64,000 nucleotides of DNA from contig NZ_CP062253.1 in NCBI RefSeq assembly GCF_014863585.1, forward strand, positions 2,258,501-2,322,500, read 5' to 3'. Shown piece after piece: positions 19,036 to 27,428 of the stretch. The position numbers and the translations under genes were made by a program. This DNA comes from Pseudomonas gozinkensis (GTDB lineage: Bacteria; Pseudomonadota; Gammaproteobacteria; Pseudomonadales; Pseudomonadaceae). The notes below the pieces were generated by a model that was given only the letters and a program-made list of their open reading frames with translations, searched no databases and was not told where the DNA came from. How positions within the stretch are numbered: the stretch's first letter is position 1; every line of letters begins with the position of its first letter.

Positions 19036-21783
19036 ACGCACTTTGCGCAGATCCGGTGTGGCATAGCCTTCGGTGAAGCGTTGGTAGATCGGTGTCAGCA
19101 ATTCTAGCGCCTCGTGATAACGCGACTGGCGTTGCCACAACTGCGCCAGCGACGTTGCGCTGCGCAGCTCCCAGGCCAGGGCGCCTTGTGTCCGCGCTAT
19201 CTCAAGCGATTGCTGCAAGGCGCTTTCGACCGTGTGATGACAGGGCGCTTCAGCCGCAAGCAATCGCTCGGCCCGGGCCCGCAAGATTTCCGCAGTACTC
19301 CAGCCGGCCGCGCCACTTTGCGCCCGTTCCAGCAACGCATCATCAACGAAGCCCGGATCCAGCGTGACCATGATTTCCCTGACCAGACCGCTGTCGGCGG
19401 GCGGGATGGCGGGGGCTTTGTCGGCGTCGATCACCTGCGCGTAGTGTCGCGCCCACGTGTAGAACAGCAGCACCGAATGCTTCTGCGCCTGTTCGAGCAA
19501 CAGTTGCAGCAGCGCGCGGGCGTTCTGTACGTCGCCGTTGTAATGGGCGATCAGGCACGATGCGAGTGCCAGGGTGTAGCAGATCGAGGTGCCGTGGTTG
19601 ATCTGCACCGCGATGTCCAGCGCCTGCCGCGCCGTGCGCCAGGCCTGCTCGGGAAAACCTTGCAACCACAACACTCGGGCGAGGACGGTCAGCGAGGCAA
19701 CGCTCTGATCGTATTGCACGCCGAAACCGTGAGTGAAGCGGTTGAGATGGCCGCTGTGGGCCATGCGCTGGATCACCTGTTCGGCGTGGATTCGCGCCTG
19801 ATGCTGATCGCCGGCGTAATGCAGCGCGAGTACCCGCAAGCGATGGGTGCTCAGGGACAACTGCGCATCGCCGTACACACCGAGGCTTTCGAATTGCTCG
19901 CTCTGCTCGAGCGCCATCCGGTAATGCCCGCAACTCAGGTTGACCGCCATATGCCCCGACACCGCGCGCAACTGGCCGGCCTTGTCGTCGTGCCGTTGCG
20001 CCAGCAGGCGGGCGCTGACGAAGGCTTCGATGGTTTCCGGGGTGCCACCCCAGGTGTGGTAGCAGGCGCTGCCGAGGGCCAGTTTCAGGGCGATTTCCAG
20101 TCGCGGGCAGGGCTCGTCGGATGACGCCAGCAGCGCGAGTGCCCGGCGTACGTGAACGCCGTATTCCTTAAGCAGGGACAGCTCCTGCCACAGTGGCGCG
20201 GAAGTCGCCGTCAGGCGCACGCCGAGAGGGCGCGAGCCCGCGCCATTCAGCGTCCACTCAAGCGCCGCGCGCAGGTCTTCGAGACCACGGGCGTATCGCT
20301 CGATCCAGACTTCGGTTGGCGTATTCTCCCAATCGGCCTGGGCCTGATGCATCAGCGCCAGGCTGCGTTCGGCATGGCGTTCGCGGGTTTCGCCGAGCTC
20401 GGCGGCCTGGTCGAGTTTTTCCAATGCGTAGCGGCGAGTGGTGTCGAGCAGGCGATAAAACACCTCTTCATCGCCGACCTCGACGTTGAGCAGCGACTTG
20501 GCGACCAGTTGCGTAATCGAGGCAAACACTTCGTTCGACTCGATGTGCTGACCGACGATAACCGCCGCCGCCGATTCCAGCGTGAACGCGCCACGAAACA
20601 CACCCAGTCGACGCAGGCCGGTCTGTTCGCAGCCGTTGAGCAGATTGAAGCTCCAGTCCAGCGTAGCGCGCAGGGTTTCATGCCGGCCGAGGCGAGTCTG
20701 ATTGCCTGTCGGCAAACGCCCCTGAAGCTGACTCAGCAAACCGTCCAGCCCAAGGCTCGCGACTTGCGCGGCCGCCAGTTCCAGTGCCAGCGGGATGCCG
20801 TCCAGCCGTCGACAGATGTCGATGATCAAGGGCAGATCAGCGTTGCCCGGCTCAAAGTGTTCGTGGGCCGCCATTGCCCGTTCGACGAACAGTTGCAACG
20901 CAGAAAATCCCATCGCCTGATCGCGATCGAGAACCGCAATCGGAGGTGGACAATCGAGAGATTCCAGACGCTGCACATACTCGCCCTCGGCGCGCAGGCT
21001 TTCGCGGCTGGTGGCCAGGATGTGCACCTGCGGCGCACCACGCAGAATGCTTTCGCTGAGTAACGCCACGGCGTCGATCAAGTGCTCGCAGTTGTCGATC
21101 ACCAACAGCATCTGACGCTCGCGCAGGCTGCTGATCAGGCAGGCCATCGGTTCATTGTCATGCAGCGAAAGATCCAGCAGGGCGGCGAGGTGCGAGCAGA
21201 TCGATCCCGAATCGTTGAGCGGTGCCAGATCCAATAGTCGGATACCGTCGCGGTAGCGGCCGATCAGCTGTTCGGCAACGCGCAAGGCCACGGTGGTCTT
21301 GCCGATCCCGCCGGGGCCGACCAGGGTGATGCAGCGCTGGCGCGGCAGTTGCTTCATCAGGCTATCGACCACCGACTGGCGACCGATCATCCGCGTACGG
21401 CGCAGCGGCAGGTTATGCCGGCCGAGGTTGGCGGCCGCGGGGTGTTGTTCGATGGATTGCAGCAGGACCGGCGCGACGAAACTGTATCCGCGCTGCGCCA
21501 CCGTGACGATGTAACGCTGCCCGGCCTGACCGTCGCCGAGCGCCTTGCGCAGCGCGGCCATGTGCACCCGCAGATTGATGTCTTCCACCACGCTGTCCGG
21601 CCAGACCCCGGCAATGAGCTGCTGCTTGCTGACGACCTCGCCGGCGTTGGCCAGCAGGATCAGCAGAATGTCCATGGCGCGCCGGCCCAGGCGCAAAGGC
21701 TGGTCGCCTTCAAGCACCAGCCGCTGACCGGGGTGGATCCGATAGGGGCCGAAACCGATGGCCTGATTCGGGGAAAGACTCAA
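18997..21783 (-). CDS. Winged-helix/NB-ARC/TPR STAND-type transcriptional regulator
   Basis: Nine hundred and twenty-eight residues: winged helix (about 1-105; LRLGRRAMDILLILLANAGEVVSKQQLI), NB-ARC-type ATPase (about 140-490) with Walker A GPGGIGKTTVAL and Walker B MLLVIDNCEHLID, then a long alpha-helical repeat region resembling TPRs (about 500-928). STAND regulators couple ligand-induced ATPase oligomerisation to transcription. It starts at 21783, divergent from the flavodoxin gene 332 bases away, and converges with and overlaps its shorter paralogue. Ligand and targets unknown. Confidence 0.92.
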   Translation of the reverse strand: MSLSPNQAIGFGPYRIHPGQRLVLEGDQPLRLGRRAMDILLILLANAGEVVSKQQLIAGVWPDSVVEDINLRVHMAALRKALGDGQAGQRYIVTVAQRGYSFVAPVLLQSIEQHPAAANLGRHNLPLRRTRMIGRQSVVDSLMKQLPRQRCITLVGPGGIGKTTVALRVAEQLIGRYRDGIRLLDLAPLNDSGSICSHLAALLDLSLHDNEPMACLISSLRERQMLLVIDNCEHLIDAVALLSESILRGAPQVHILATSRESLRAEGEYVQRLESLDCPPPIAVLDRDQAMGFSALQLFVERAMAAHEHFEPGNADLPLIIDICRRLDGIPLALELAAAQVASLGLDGLLSQLQGRLPTGNQTRLGRHETLRATLDWSFNLLNGCEQTGLRRLGVFRGAFTLESAAAVIVGQHIESNEVFASITQLVAKSLLNVEVGDEEVFYRLLDTTRRYALEKLDQAAELGETRERHAERSLALMHQAQADWENTPTEVWIERYARGLEDLRAALEWTLNGAGSRPLGVRLTATSAPLWQELSLLKEYGVHVRRALALLASSDEPCPRLEIALKLALGSACYHTWGGTPETIEAFVSARLLAQRHDDKAGQLRAVSGHMAVNLSCGHYRMALEQSEQFESLGVYGDAQLSLSTHRLRVLALHYAGDQHQARIHAEQVIQRMAHSGHLNRFTHGFGVQYDQSVASLTVLARVLWLQGFPEQAWRTARQALDIAVQINHGTSICYTLALASCLIAHYNGDVQNARALLQLLLEQAQKHSVLLFYTWARHYAQVIDADKAPAIPPADSGLVREIMVTLDPGFVDDALLERAQSGAAGWSTAEILRARAERLLAAEAPCHHTVESALQQSLEIARTQGALAWELRSATSLAQLWQRQSRYHEALELLTPIYQRFTEGYATPDLRKVRLLLDELRGQSAA

Positions 21784-22115
21784 CCGCTCACTCCTTCGAC
21801 GTTTTTAAGATCCTGATCCGCCTCGGTGAAGAATCCGTGACGGGCAGGGCGGAGATCGACTCGAGGGTCACGCAAGCCGTCTAATCCGCAGTATCCGGGC
21901 ATATTCCTCAGGAATTGACGCCAGTGCAACGTGCGCGCAATGCACGCGCCCGGGCATCGCTCGGCATCCCGTGCCGTCACCACTGTATTTAAAGGCTGGA
22001 ACCTGTGCCGGCTCACCCGACAGCCGGGAAAAATTAACAACGATTAACTCGTCCGCGCCCGCTCCAGAGCCAAAACTCCACGGCAATGGAATGCATACGT
22101 CCGGAGGACGCTGCG
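21784..22115. other. Intergenic promoter region
   Basis: A 332-base divergent region between the STAND regulator and the flavodoxin gene. The left two thirds hold no obvious element. At 22032-22053 lies one copy of the operator-like sequence described separately. No reading frame of 60-86 codons here looks coding. Confidence 0.5.
22032..22053 (+). promoter_or_regulatory. Operator candidate, copy 1 (upstream of flavodoxin gene)
   Basis: AATTAACAACGATTAACTCG (plus two more bases, TC) is found again, with a single base change, at 23199-23220 in inverted orientation. Relative to their genes both copies point the same way: here 62 bases upstream of the flavodoxin start, there 104 bases upstream of the AraC-type regulator start. 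The core resembles two TTAAC half-sites. Confidence 0.65.
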
Positions 22116-22679
22116 ATGAGCAAGGTAGTGGTGGTCTATCACAGTGGCTACGGGCACACCCGCGTCATTGCCCAGGCTGTGGCGCGAGGTGTTGAGCGCC
22201 ACTTGGGCAGCACCTGCCTGCTGCTGGCGGTGGAGGACGTGGACGCCCACTGGGATGACCTGCACCGCGCCGACGCCATCATCTTCGGCGCGCCGACCTA
22301 CATGGGCAGCGCTTCGGCGGCGTTCAAGCAGTTCATGGAGGCCACGGCTTCGTTCTACCTTGCCCGGCCGTGGCGCGACAAACTCGCGGCGGGCTTCACC
22401 AACTCCGGCAGCCTGTGTGGCGACAAACTCAATACCTTGCTGCAAATGGCAGTGTTCGCCGCCCAGCATTCGATGATCTGGGTCGGGCTCGATCTGTTGC
22501 CGGCGCGCGCGCGCGAAGGTGTTTTCGATGGTCAGTTGAATCGCCTCGGTAGCTCCCTCGGCGCCATGTCCCAATCCTGTGTCGAGCAACCGCCCGAGTG
22601 GGTCCCCCCGCTTGAGGATCAACAGACCGCAGCGCATCTGGGCGAGCGGGTGGCGCGACTGGCGCAGCGGATGGCTTGA
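22116..22679 (+). CDS. Flavodoxin-fold NAD(P)H-dependent oxidoreductase (WrbA-like)
   Basis: One hundred and eighty-seven residues from the ATG at 22116 (MSKVVVVYHSGYGHTRVIA), with GGAGG upstream; the frame is open from 22086. The FMN phosphate loop is HSGYGHT, and the second FMN-contacting loop is FGAPTYMGSASAAFKQFME. FTNSGSLCGDKLNTL matches the WrbA/NADPH-dependent FMN reductase group. It probably reduces quinones or other electrophiles. The 22-bp operator candidate lies 62 bases upstream and recurs before the neighbouring AraC-type regulator, which ends convergently 14 bases away. Confidence 0.9.
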   Translation: MSKVVVVYHSGYGHTRVIAQAVARGVERHLGSTCLLLAVEDVDAHWDDLHRADAIIFGAPTYMGSASAAFKQFMEATASFYLARPWRDKLAAGFTNSGSLCGDKLNTLLQMAVFAAQHSMIWVGLDLLPARAREGVFDGQLNRLGSSLGAMSQSCVEQPPEWVPPLEDQQTAAHLGERVARLAQRMA

Positions 22680-22683
22680 GGGC

Positions 22684-22705
22684 GAAACCGCCTCAGCGGT
22701 TTTTC
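22684..22705 (+). terminator. Terminator of the flavodoxin gene
   Basis: AAACCGC / GCGGTTT with a CTCA loop followed by TTT; it overlaps the stop codon of the convergent AraC-type gene. Confidence 0.65.
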
Positions 22706-23094
22706 ATGACCTGACAGCGCCACGCAAACGGATTGATCCCTTCGCTGCGGGTGAAGATGTGGCAGAAGTGCGCCTGATCGCAGAATCCGCATTCCAGGCT
22801 GATCTGCGTGAGGCTGTGGTTGGTGTGCTGGATCAACAGCTTGGCCCGCGCAATGCGCTGGGTGCGGATCCAGTCTTGCGGCGAGTACCCGGTGCTGCAC
22901 TTGAACGCCCGGGAAAAGTGACTGCGTGAGAGCGAGCAGGCGCTGGCCAGTTCCGTCACTTCAAGGCTGTCGCCAAGCCGTTCGAGGATCAGCTGTTTCA
23001 CCAGCCGTTCCCGTTGCGGGCTCAGCCCGCCGGTGTTGGTCTTGCCGGGTTCGCTGGCAGGGGCGCGGGCGACGGTTTGCTGTAAGTGAGCCAT
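22693..23094 (-). CDS. AraC-family regulator, DNA-binding domain only
   Basis: One hundred and thirty-three residues, essentially one AraC/XylS double helix-turn-helix (VTELASACSLSRSHFSRAFKCSTGYSPQDWI and LTQISLECGFCDQAHFCHIFTRSEGINPFAW) with about 30 extra N-terminal residues. There is no effector domain, as in SoxS/MarA-type regulators, so activity would be set by its own level. The repeated 22-bp element upstream of it and of the flavodoxin gene fits autoregulation together with control of that gene. Confidence 0.9.
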   Translation of the reverse strand: MAHLQQTVARAPASEPGKTNTGGLSPQRERLVKQLILERLGDSLEVTELASACSLSRSHFSRAFKCSTGYSPQDWIRTQRIARAKLLIQHTNHSLTQISLECGFCDQAHFCHIFTRSEGINPFAWRCQVMKNR

Positions 23095-23198
23095 GGCCTA
23101 AGTCCGTGTCGGGGGGGAACGCACGGTCAGCGCTTTCCCTCAGGTCAAAAAAACAACGCTGCGCAGAGGGATTCATTGTTTGGCGAAGGGCGAGTGCT

Positions 23199-23220
23199 GA
23201 CGAGTTAAACGTTGTTAATT
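23199..23220 (-). promoter_or_regulatory. Operator candidate, copy 2 (upstream of AraC-type gene)
   Basis: GACGAGTTAAACGTTGTTAA on the plus strand (continued by TT) is the inverse of the 22032-22053 element with one mismatch in 22. It lies in the intergenic region between the AraC-type gene (start 23094) and the metallo-beta-lactamase-fold gene (start 23342), 121 bases before the latter, so it could serve either. Confidence 0.65.
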
Positions 23221-23341
23221 CCACTGTCGGCCTCAACTCAGCACACCACTCCAAGTCCCCATGACGGGAACCGGGCAGGATGGCGACGAAGGGGGCGGTC
23301 CATAAGGGGCCGTAGAATCGGGCTCGGCCGAGGGGATGCAC

Positions 23342-24325
23342 ATGAAAGGTTTGTTCAACGGCGTCATCGGCATGGCGTTTGTCAGTGTGATGTCCAGCGC
23401 CATGGCGCAGGCACCGCAGGTCGGCACGCAGGCACCGGGTTATTTCAGACTGGCGCTGGGCGATTACGAGGTGACGGCGCTGTTCGACGGCTACAACGAT
23501 TTGTCGCCGAAGCTGTTGCAGGGCATGAGCCAGAGTCAGATTCGCGCGCTGCTGGCCCGTCGTTCGATTGAAACGCCGGGTGTACAGACCGCGTTCAATG
23601 CGTTCCTGGTCAACACCGGCAAGCAACTGATTCTGGTGGATACCGGCGCGGGTCAGTGCATCGGTGCTACCGCCGGCCAGCTCTCGGCGAACATGCAGGC
23701 GGCCGGCTACAAGCCTGAGCAGGTCGACGCGATTCTGTTGACTCACCTGCACCTGGATCACGTCTGTGGACTGGTCGATGGCCAGCAACAGCCAATCTTC
23801 ACCAATGCCACGGTTTACGCCGCCAGGGCCGAAGCCGACTACTGGCTCGATCCGCAGGCCGAGGCGAAGGCGCCAGCCGGCGCTCGGGAGTTCTTCAAGA
23901 TCGCCCAGGACTCCACCGCGCCTTACGTGGCGGCCGGACGCTTCAAGACTTTCGCTGCCGGCCAGTCGCCGTTGCCGGGTGTGGTAGAAGCCACGCTGGA
24001 AGCCGGGCACACGCCGGGCAGCACCACCTACCGTTTCACCTCGCAGAACCAGAGCATCGTGTTCATGGGAGATCTGGTGCATAACCTTGCGGTGCAGTTC
24101 GATCATCCGGACGTGTCGATTCGCTTCGACGTCAACGGTCAGCAAGCCATCAAAAGTCGTAACGCCGTGTTCAGCGCAGCGGCGGCCAGCAAGACCTGGG
24201 TCACGGCTGCGCATTTGCCGTTCCCGGGCATCGGTCACATCACCGCGGTCGACAAACACTTTCAGTGGGTGCCGGTCGAATACGGCCCCTACAAGCGCGC
24301 GGCCAAAGTGCCGTTGATCGAGTAA
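23342..24325 (+). CDS. Exported metallo-beta-lactamase-fold hydrolase
   Basis: Predicted 327 residues from the ATG at 23342 (GAGGGG 7 bases upstream favours it over 23336). Signal peptide MKGLFNGVIGMAFVSVMSSAMAQA. The metal site HLHLDHVCG (HxHxDH) is intact, with the later His in LEAGHTPGSTTYRF and a further His in TAAHLPFPGIGHI. FLVNTGKQLILVDTGAG is the usual fold start. Substrates of this exported group (AHL-lactonase-like or other esters) cannot be resolved. It is followed after 45 bases by a LysR-type gene on the same strand. Confidence 0.92.
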   Translation: MKGLFNGVIGMAFVSVMSSAMAQAPQVGTQAPGYFRLALGDYEVTALFDGYNDLSPKLLQGMSQSQIRALLARRSIETPGVQTAFNAFLVNTGKQLILVDTGAGQCIGATAGQLSANMQAAGYKPEQVDAILLTHLHLDHVCGLVDGQQQPIFTNATVYAARAEADYWLDPQAEAKAPAGAREFFKIAQDSTAPYVAAGRFKTFAAGQSPLPGVVEATLEAGHTPGSTTYRFTSQNQSIVFMGDLVHNLAVQFDHPDVSIRFDVNGQQAIKSRNAVFSAAAASKTWVTAAHLPFPGIGHITAVDKHFQWVPVEYGPYKRAAKVPLIE

Positions 24326-24370
24326 AGTGCGCAGCTCCCACGTCAGGCTCAAACAAGGAAAACGTGCCCC

Positions 24371-25294
24371 ATGAACCGTAACGATCTGCGCCGCGTCGAC
24401 ATGAACCTGCTGGTGATATTCGAAGCGCTGATGTTCGAAAAGAACCTGACCCGCGTCGCCGAAAAACTGTTCATGGGCCAACCGGCAGTGAGCGCGGCGC
24501 TGGGCCGCTTGCGCGATCTGTTCGACGATCCGTTGCTGCTGCGCAACGGTCGGGGCATGGAGCCGACAGCCCGGGCACTGGCGATTCTTCGGGAGCTGCA
24601 ACCGGCGATGGACGTGATTTCCGGCGCGGTCAGTCGGGCCAAGGAGTTCGATCCGGCGACCAGTTGCGACGTGTTCCGCATCGGCCTGTCGGATGACGCC
24701 GAGTTCGGTCTGTTCCCGCCGCTGCTGCGCCAGTTGCAGGAAGAGGCGCCGGGGATCGTGGTCGTGGTGCGCCGTGCCAACTACCTGCTGATGCCGACGC
24801 TGCTGGCCTCCGGGGAAATTTCCGTCGGCGTGAGTTACACCACCGATCTGCCGGCCAACGCCAAGCGCAAGAAACTGCGCGACATTCCCTGCAAGGTTCT
24901 GCGTGGCGATAACCGCCCAGGCCCGCTGACCCTCGACGAATATTGCGAGCGGCCTCACGCGATGGTGTCGTTCTCCGGCGATCTGAGCGGCAACATCGAC
25001 GTGGACCTGGCCAAGGTCGGCCGCTGCCGCCGCGTGGTGCTCGGCGTGCCGCAGTTCAGCGGTTTGCGCGCGCTGCTGGCGGGCACCGAGATGATCGCCA
25101 CCGTGCCGGATTACGCCGCGTGTGCGTTGGTCGAAGGCTGTGCGTTACGGGCTGAGGACCCACCGTTTCCGATTGATGCCGCGCAGCTGTCGATGGCGTG
25201 GAGCGGGGTGCATGACAACGATCCGGCGGAGAAATGGCTGCGGTCGCGGATCAGTCAGTTCATGTCGGTGGCGCTGGATATTCCAGTTGCCTGA
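24371..25294 (+). CDS. LysR-family transcriptional regulator
   Basis: Three hundred and seven residues with an N-terminal helix-turn-helix (DMNLLVIFEALMFEKNLTRVAEKLFMGQPAVSAALGRLRDLF) of the NodD/NahR-like LysR subgroup that begins RxVDMNLL. The effector domain covers about 90-300. The gene is downstream of and codirectional with the metallo-beta-lactamase-fold hydrolase, possibly cotranscribed. Target and ligand unknown. It is the last normal-composition gene before the AT-richer island. Confidence 0.93.
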   Translation: MNRNDLRRVDMNLLVIFEALMFEKNLTRVAEKLFMGQPAVSAALGRLRDLFDDPLLLRNGRGMEPTARALAILRELQPAMDVISGAVSRAKEFDPATSCDVFRIGLSDDAEFGLFPPLLRQLQEEAPGIVVVVRRANYLLMPTLLASGEISVGVSYTTDLPANAKRKKLRDIPCKVLRGDNRPGPLTLDEYCERPHAMVSFSGDLSGNIDVDLAKVGRCRRVVLGVPQFSGLRALLAGTEMIATVPDYAACALVEGCALRAEDPPFPIDAAQLSMAWSGVHDNDPAEKWLRSRISQFMSVALDIPVA

Positions 25295-25345
25295 TGCGGG
25301 TATTTCAGAGAGGGCCGAAAGCATCACTTCGACCAGTCGTCGAGA

Positions 25346-25361
25346 CTGTCAGAGTTGACAG
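25346..25361. promoter_or_regulatory. Palindrome copy 1 (degenerate) upstream of FPGGTP gene 1
   Basis: CTGTCAGAGTTGACAG is a 6-4-6 inverted repeat followed by TAGCGC, matching the cores of the longer palindromes at 27323 and 29505. Its left arm has decayed (GAGACTGTC instead of CTACTGTC). It lies 87 bases before the start codon; the other two lie 76 and 82 bases before theirs. Confidence 0.75.
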
Positions 25362-25448
25362 TAGCGCGTTTCAAGTCGGTTGGCGTTCCATTACCCAAGC
25401 CTGCTGCACTGAAGCAGTCCGGGCTCACCTTGCGATGGAGCGTCGACA

Positions 25449-26702
25449 ATGACTTTGGCATCATTCAGAAGCTGCACCTCGTTTCCCGGCGGGACCCCGA
25501 TTCCGTATGGTGGAAGCACACAGTCTAAAGACATTGAGTTTATCGGCGAAGGTTTGCCGGGCGCTCCCTATGAGATTTTTGAGAACAGCAATGTTCTGGC
25601 TCGCGGAAATTTCAATCTCAGTGGGGCATTCGTCGAACGGTTGCAGAATCTGTCGTCTGGATCTCATTTATTTAAGTTGCGCGAACATGGCAGTGCACTG
25701 CCTACGTCAGACTGGGCGTTGCGAATCCGGACCAGCAGGCCGATCGGTTCGATTCTGGTCGGGCTTTCGCCTTGGGGGCTGACACTCAATGACGATGGTT
25801 CCCGAGGGTACGTCCCTGTGGGCGGGAAATTGCAAGTAATCGACACCGACAACTCCACGTTGTTGGCGCCGATAAATATTCCGAAATTAATAAGCTCGTG
25901 GGGTATGGCGCTTACGCACAATGGAGCGCGTGCTTTTGTACTGAATAGCTCGGATACGCTGGTGGTTGATCTCACTACATCGACCGTCATTGCGACACTT
26001 CCGATACACGGTACCTGGATTGTGCCCGCCAGAGATGGCTCCAAGGTATTTATCAGTAATTACGCCCAGCATGCACTTGCTGTGGTCGACAGTAATAGCT
26101 TTTTGTTTTCAAACATTCCCGTCGGTCAGCTCCCAAGGCAGCTTGCCACAAGCCTGGATGGCAATCGGGTGTACGTTGCTCATTCTTCCAATGCTGTTGC
26201 AGTCGTGGACGCGCGTACGTTGGTTGTCCTCAAGCAGATCCACACTGGTTTTCCCGTCTATGGGTTGGCAGTGAGCCCGGACGGGAATCATGTGTACGCT
26301 GCAGGTTTTCTGACCACTCATAGTGTATTGGTGAAGCTTGATTCGTCGACCGGTTTAACGATCTGGACTTTGAATACCGGAACCGAAACGCGAGGGCTTG
26401 CAATCAATCATTCTGGCACTCGGGTCTACTGCTGTTACCGGGATCAGGAAAGCAAGGTCATCACAATTGATGCCCTGTCGAGCCAGATCCTCGCTACAGC
26501 GCAGCTGCCCGTAGGCCCGATGTCGCTGGAAATCAGTCCTGATGACCAAAATGCCTATGTCCCGTGCCTGGATAGCGGCATCGTATCGGTTATTGATCTG
26601 GCGCCAGGCGCGTCCAATGCCCAGGCGCAGGATGTGTCGTCGCTCGCAGGGGAAAGTGTCGAACGAATCCCGAAAGAGCGGTTTCCCGGTGGAGTGGATT
26701 GA
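25449..26702 (+). CDS. FPGGTP-module protein 1 with YncE-like beta-propeller
   Basis: Four hundred and seventeen residues, no signal peptide. Residues 1-95 form the module shared with the two following genes: TSFPGGTPIP near the start, then GAFVERLQNLSSGSHLFKLREHGSALPTS. Residues about 100-400 are a YncE-type propeller, with repeats such as LAVSPDGNHVYAAGF, LATSLDGNRVYVAHSSNAVAVVDA and LEISPDDQNAYVPCLDSGIVSVIDL. Propellers of this kind bind ligands or proteins and have no fixed reaction. GGAG lies 8 bases before the ATG. Base composition is lower in GC than the flanks (29 of 60 G+C on the line from 25921). Function unknown. Confidence 0.85.
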   Translation: MTLASFRSCTSFPGGTPIPYGGSTQSKDIEFIGEGLPGAPYEIFENSNVLARGNFNLSGAFVERLQNLSSGSHLFKLREHGSALPTSDWALRIRTSRPIGSILVGLSPWGLTLNDDGSRGYVPVGGKLQVIDTDNSTLLAPINIPKLISSWGMALTHNGARAFVLNSSDTLVVDLTTSTVIATLPIHGTWIVPARDGSKVFISNYAQHALAVVDSNSFLFSNIPVGQLPRQLATSLDGNRVYVAHSSNAVAVVDARTLVVLKQIHTGFPVYGLAVSPDGNHVYAAGFLTTHSVLVKLDSSTGLTIWTLNTGTETRGLAINHSGTRVYCCYRDQESKVITIDALSSQILATAQLPVGPMSLEISPDDQNAYVPCLDSGIVSVIDLAPGASNAQAQDVSSLAGESVERIPKERFPGGVD

Positions 26703-26783
26703 TCACTTCAACGCCGGGCGCCTCGTCACTTTGTGAGAGTAAGCATGCTCACTTTCACAGGAGATCTGTGTTGCAGATGCTCC

Positions 26784-27065
26784 TGTTGAATAGTGTTGAA
26801 GGGTATGTCCGCAAAGCCACGCAACCTTGCGCCTTTGCCTACGTGTACGCCAGAACCCGCCCGCTTGTGCGCCTCTGGGGCGGGCTCCTTTGTTTGGCGG
26901 TCGCTGAAAAACAGTGATCGGGTTTGGCAGCCTGGCTTTTTCTCTAGACGCACAATGTCTTCTGTTCGTGATCAGGTTCACGCCTGACCGTTCATGTTAT
27001 AGCGGCTTTGCGTGGGGCACTTCGGAGCGCCGGGTTCTAGAGTCCTGGTCTGCTAACCCGCGTAA
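26784..27065. repeat. Structured non-coding element, copy 1
   Basis: About 280 bases, highly similar to 28738-28987. Shared landmarks in order: TGTTGAATAGTGTT, GTCCGCAAAGCCACGCAAC, TTTGCCTACGTGTACGCCAG, a small hairpin after GGTCGCTG, GACGCACAA, then a UUCG-type hairpin followed by GGTTCTAGAGTCC. Copy 1 carries an extra stretch of roughly 27 bases in its middle. It ends at a deletion junction with the DUF6124-like remnant. Short frames on both strands exist but change between the copies. Confidence 0.8.
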
Positions 27066-27251
27066 GAACTGCTGGCCGACGCCTGCGAAACCCTGACCTC
27101 GGCCAAAACCATGGCCACCGACTTCGCCGGGCTGGTGGACGGCTCGCATCGGCATGTGCTGCTGGGGATTGCGCAGTTGATCATGCTGGGGGAACTGGCG
27201 GTGAATCGGGCGCTGGACAATCTGGAGGCGGCGACGGATTCGGCGGCTTGA
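27066..27251 (+). pseudogene. Remnant of a DUF6124-like gene, 5' part deleted
   Basis: Sixty-one codons with stop remain, reading ELLADACETLTSAKTMATDF...LGELAVNRALDNLEAATDSAA. The start codon and about the first 60 codons are missing: the sequence jumps from the end of the non-coding element (CCCGCGTAA) straight to GAACTGCTGG, whereas the second copy keeps about 250 more bases between these points. The family (DUF6124/DUF3077-type small proteins of pseudomonads) is named from memory of its sequence pattern. Confidence 0.75.
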
Positions 27252-27260
27252 TCCGCTGAA

Positions 27261-27290
27261 ACAAATAAACGGCCTGCGGGCCGTTTGTTT
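27261..27290 (+). terminator. Terminator of the DUF6124-like remnant
   Basis: AAACGGCC TGC GGGCCGTTT stem followed by GTTT. The same stem, AAAACGGCC TGC GGGCCGTTTT, follows the second remnant, so the terminator was duplicated with the cassette. Confidence 0.8.
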
Positions 27291-27322
27291 AGAAAAAGCG
27301 GATGAACCCAGCATGACCGCTC

Positions 27323-27352
27323 GTCGCTACTGTCAAAGTTGACAGTAGCGAC
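27323..27352. promoter_or_regulatory. Perfect palindrome copy 2 upstream of FPGGTP gene 2
   Basis: GTCGCTACTGTCAA, then AG, then TTGACAGTAGCGAC: a perfect 14-2-14 inverted repeat. It contains TTGACA, a -35-like hexamer. Downstream, a TTGGCGTTCGATGG stretch is conserved with the other two copies (TTGGCGTTCCATTA, ATGGCGCTCCATGG), giving a conserved promoter block of about 45 bases. There is no T-run, so it is not a terminator. Confidence 0.85.
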
Positions 27353-27428
27353 ACTCCTCTCGATTGGCGTTCGATGGCATATCCACCGGTCAAGCAGTTG
27401 CTGCGAACCCCATAAAGGAGTCTTTTCC

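Noticed and set aside
26703..26981. Minus-strand frame (92 codons) over the non-coding element
   Set aside because: The reading frame is not conserved between the two copies beyond the shared DNA, and no start signal is present; the DNA looks like an RNA or repeat element.
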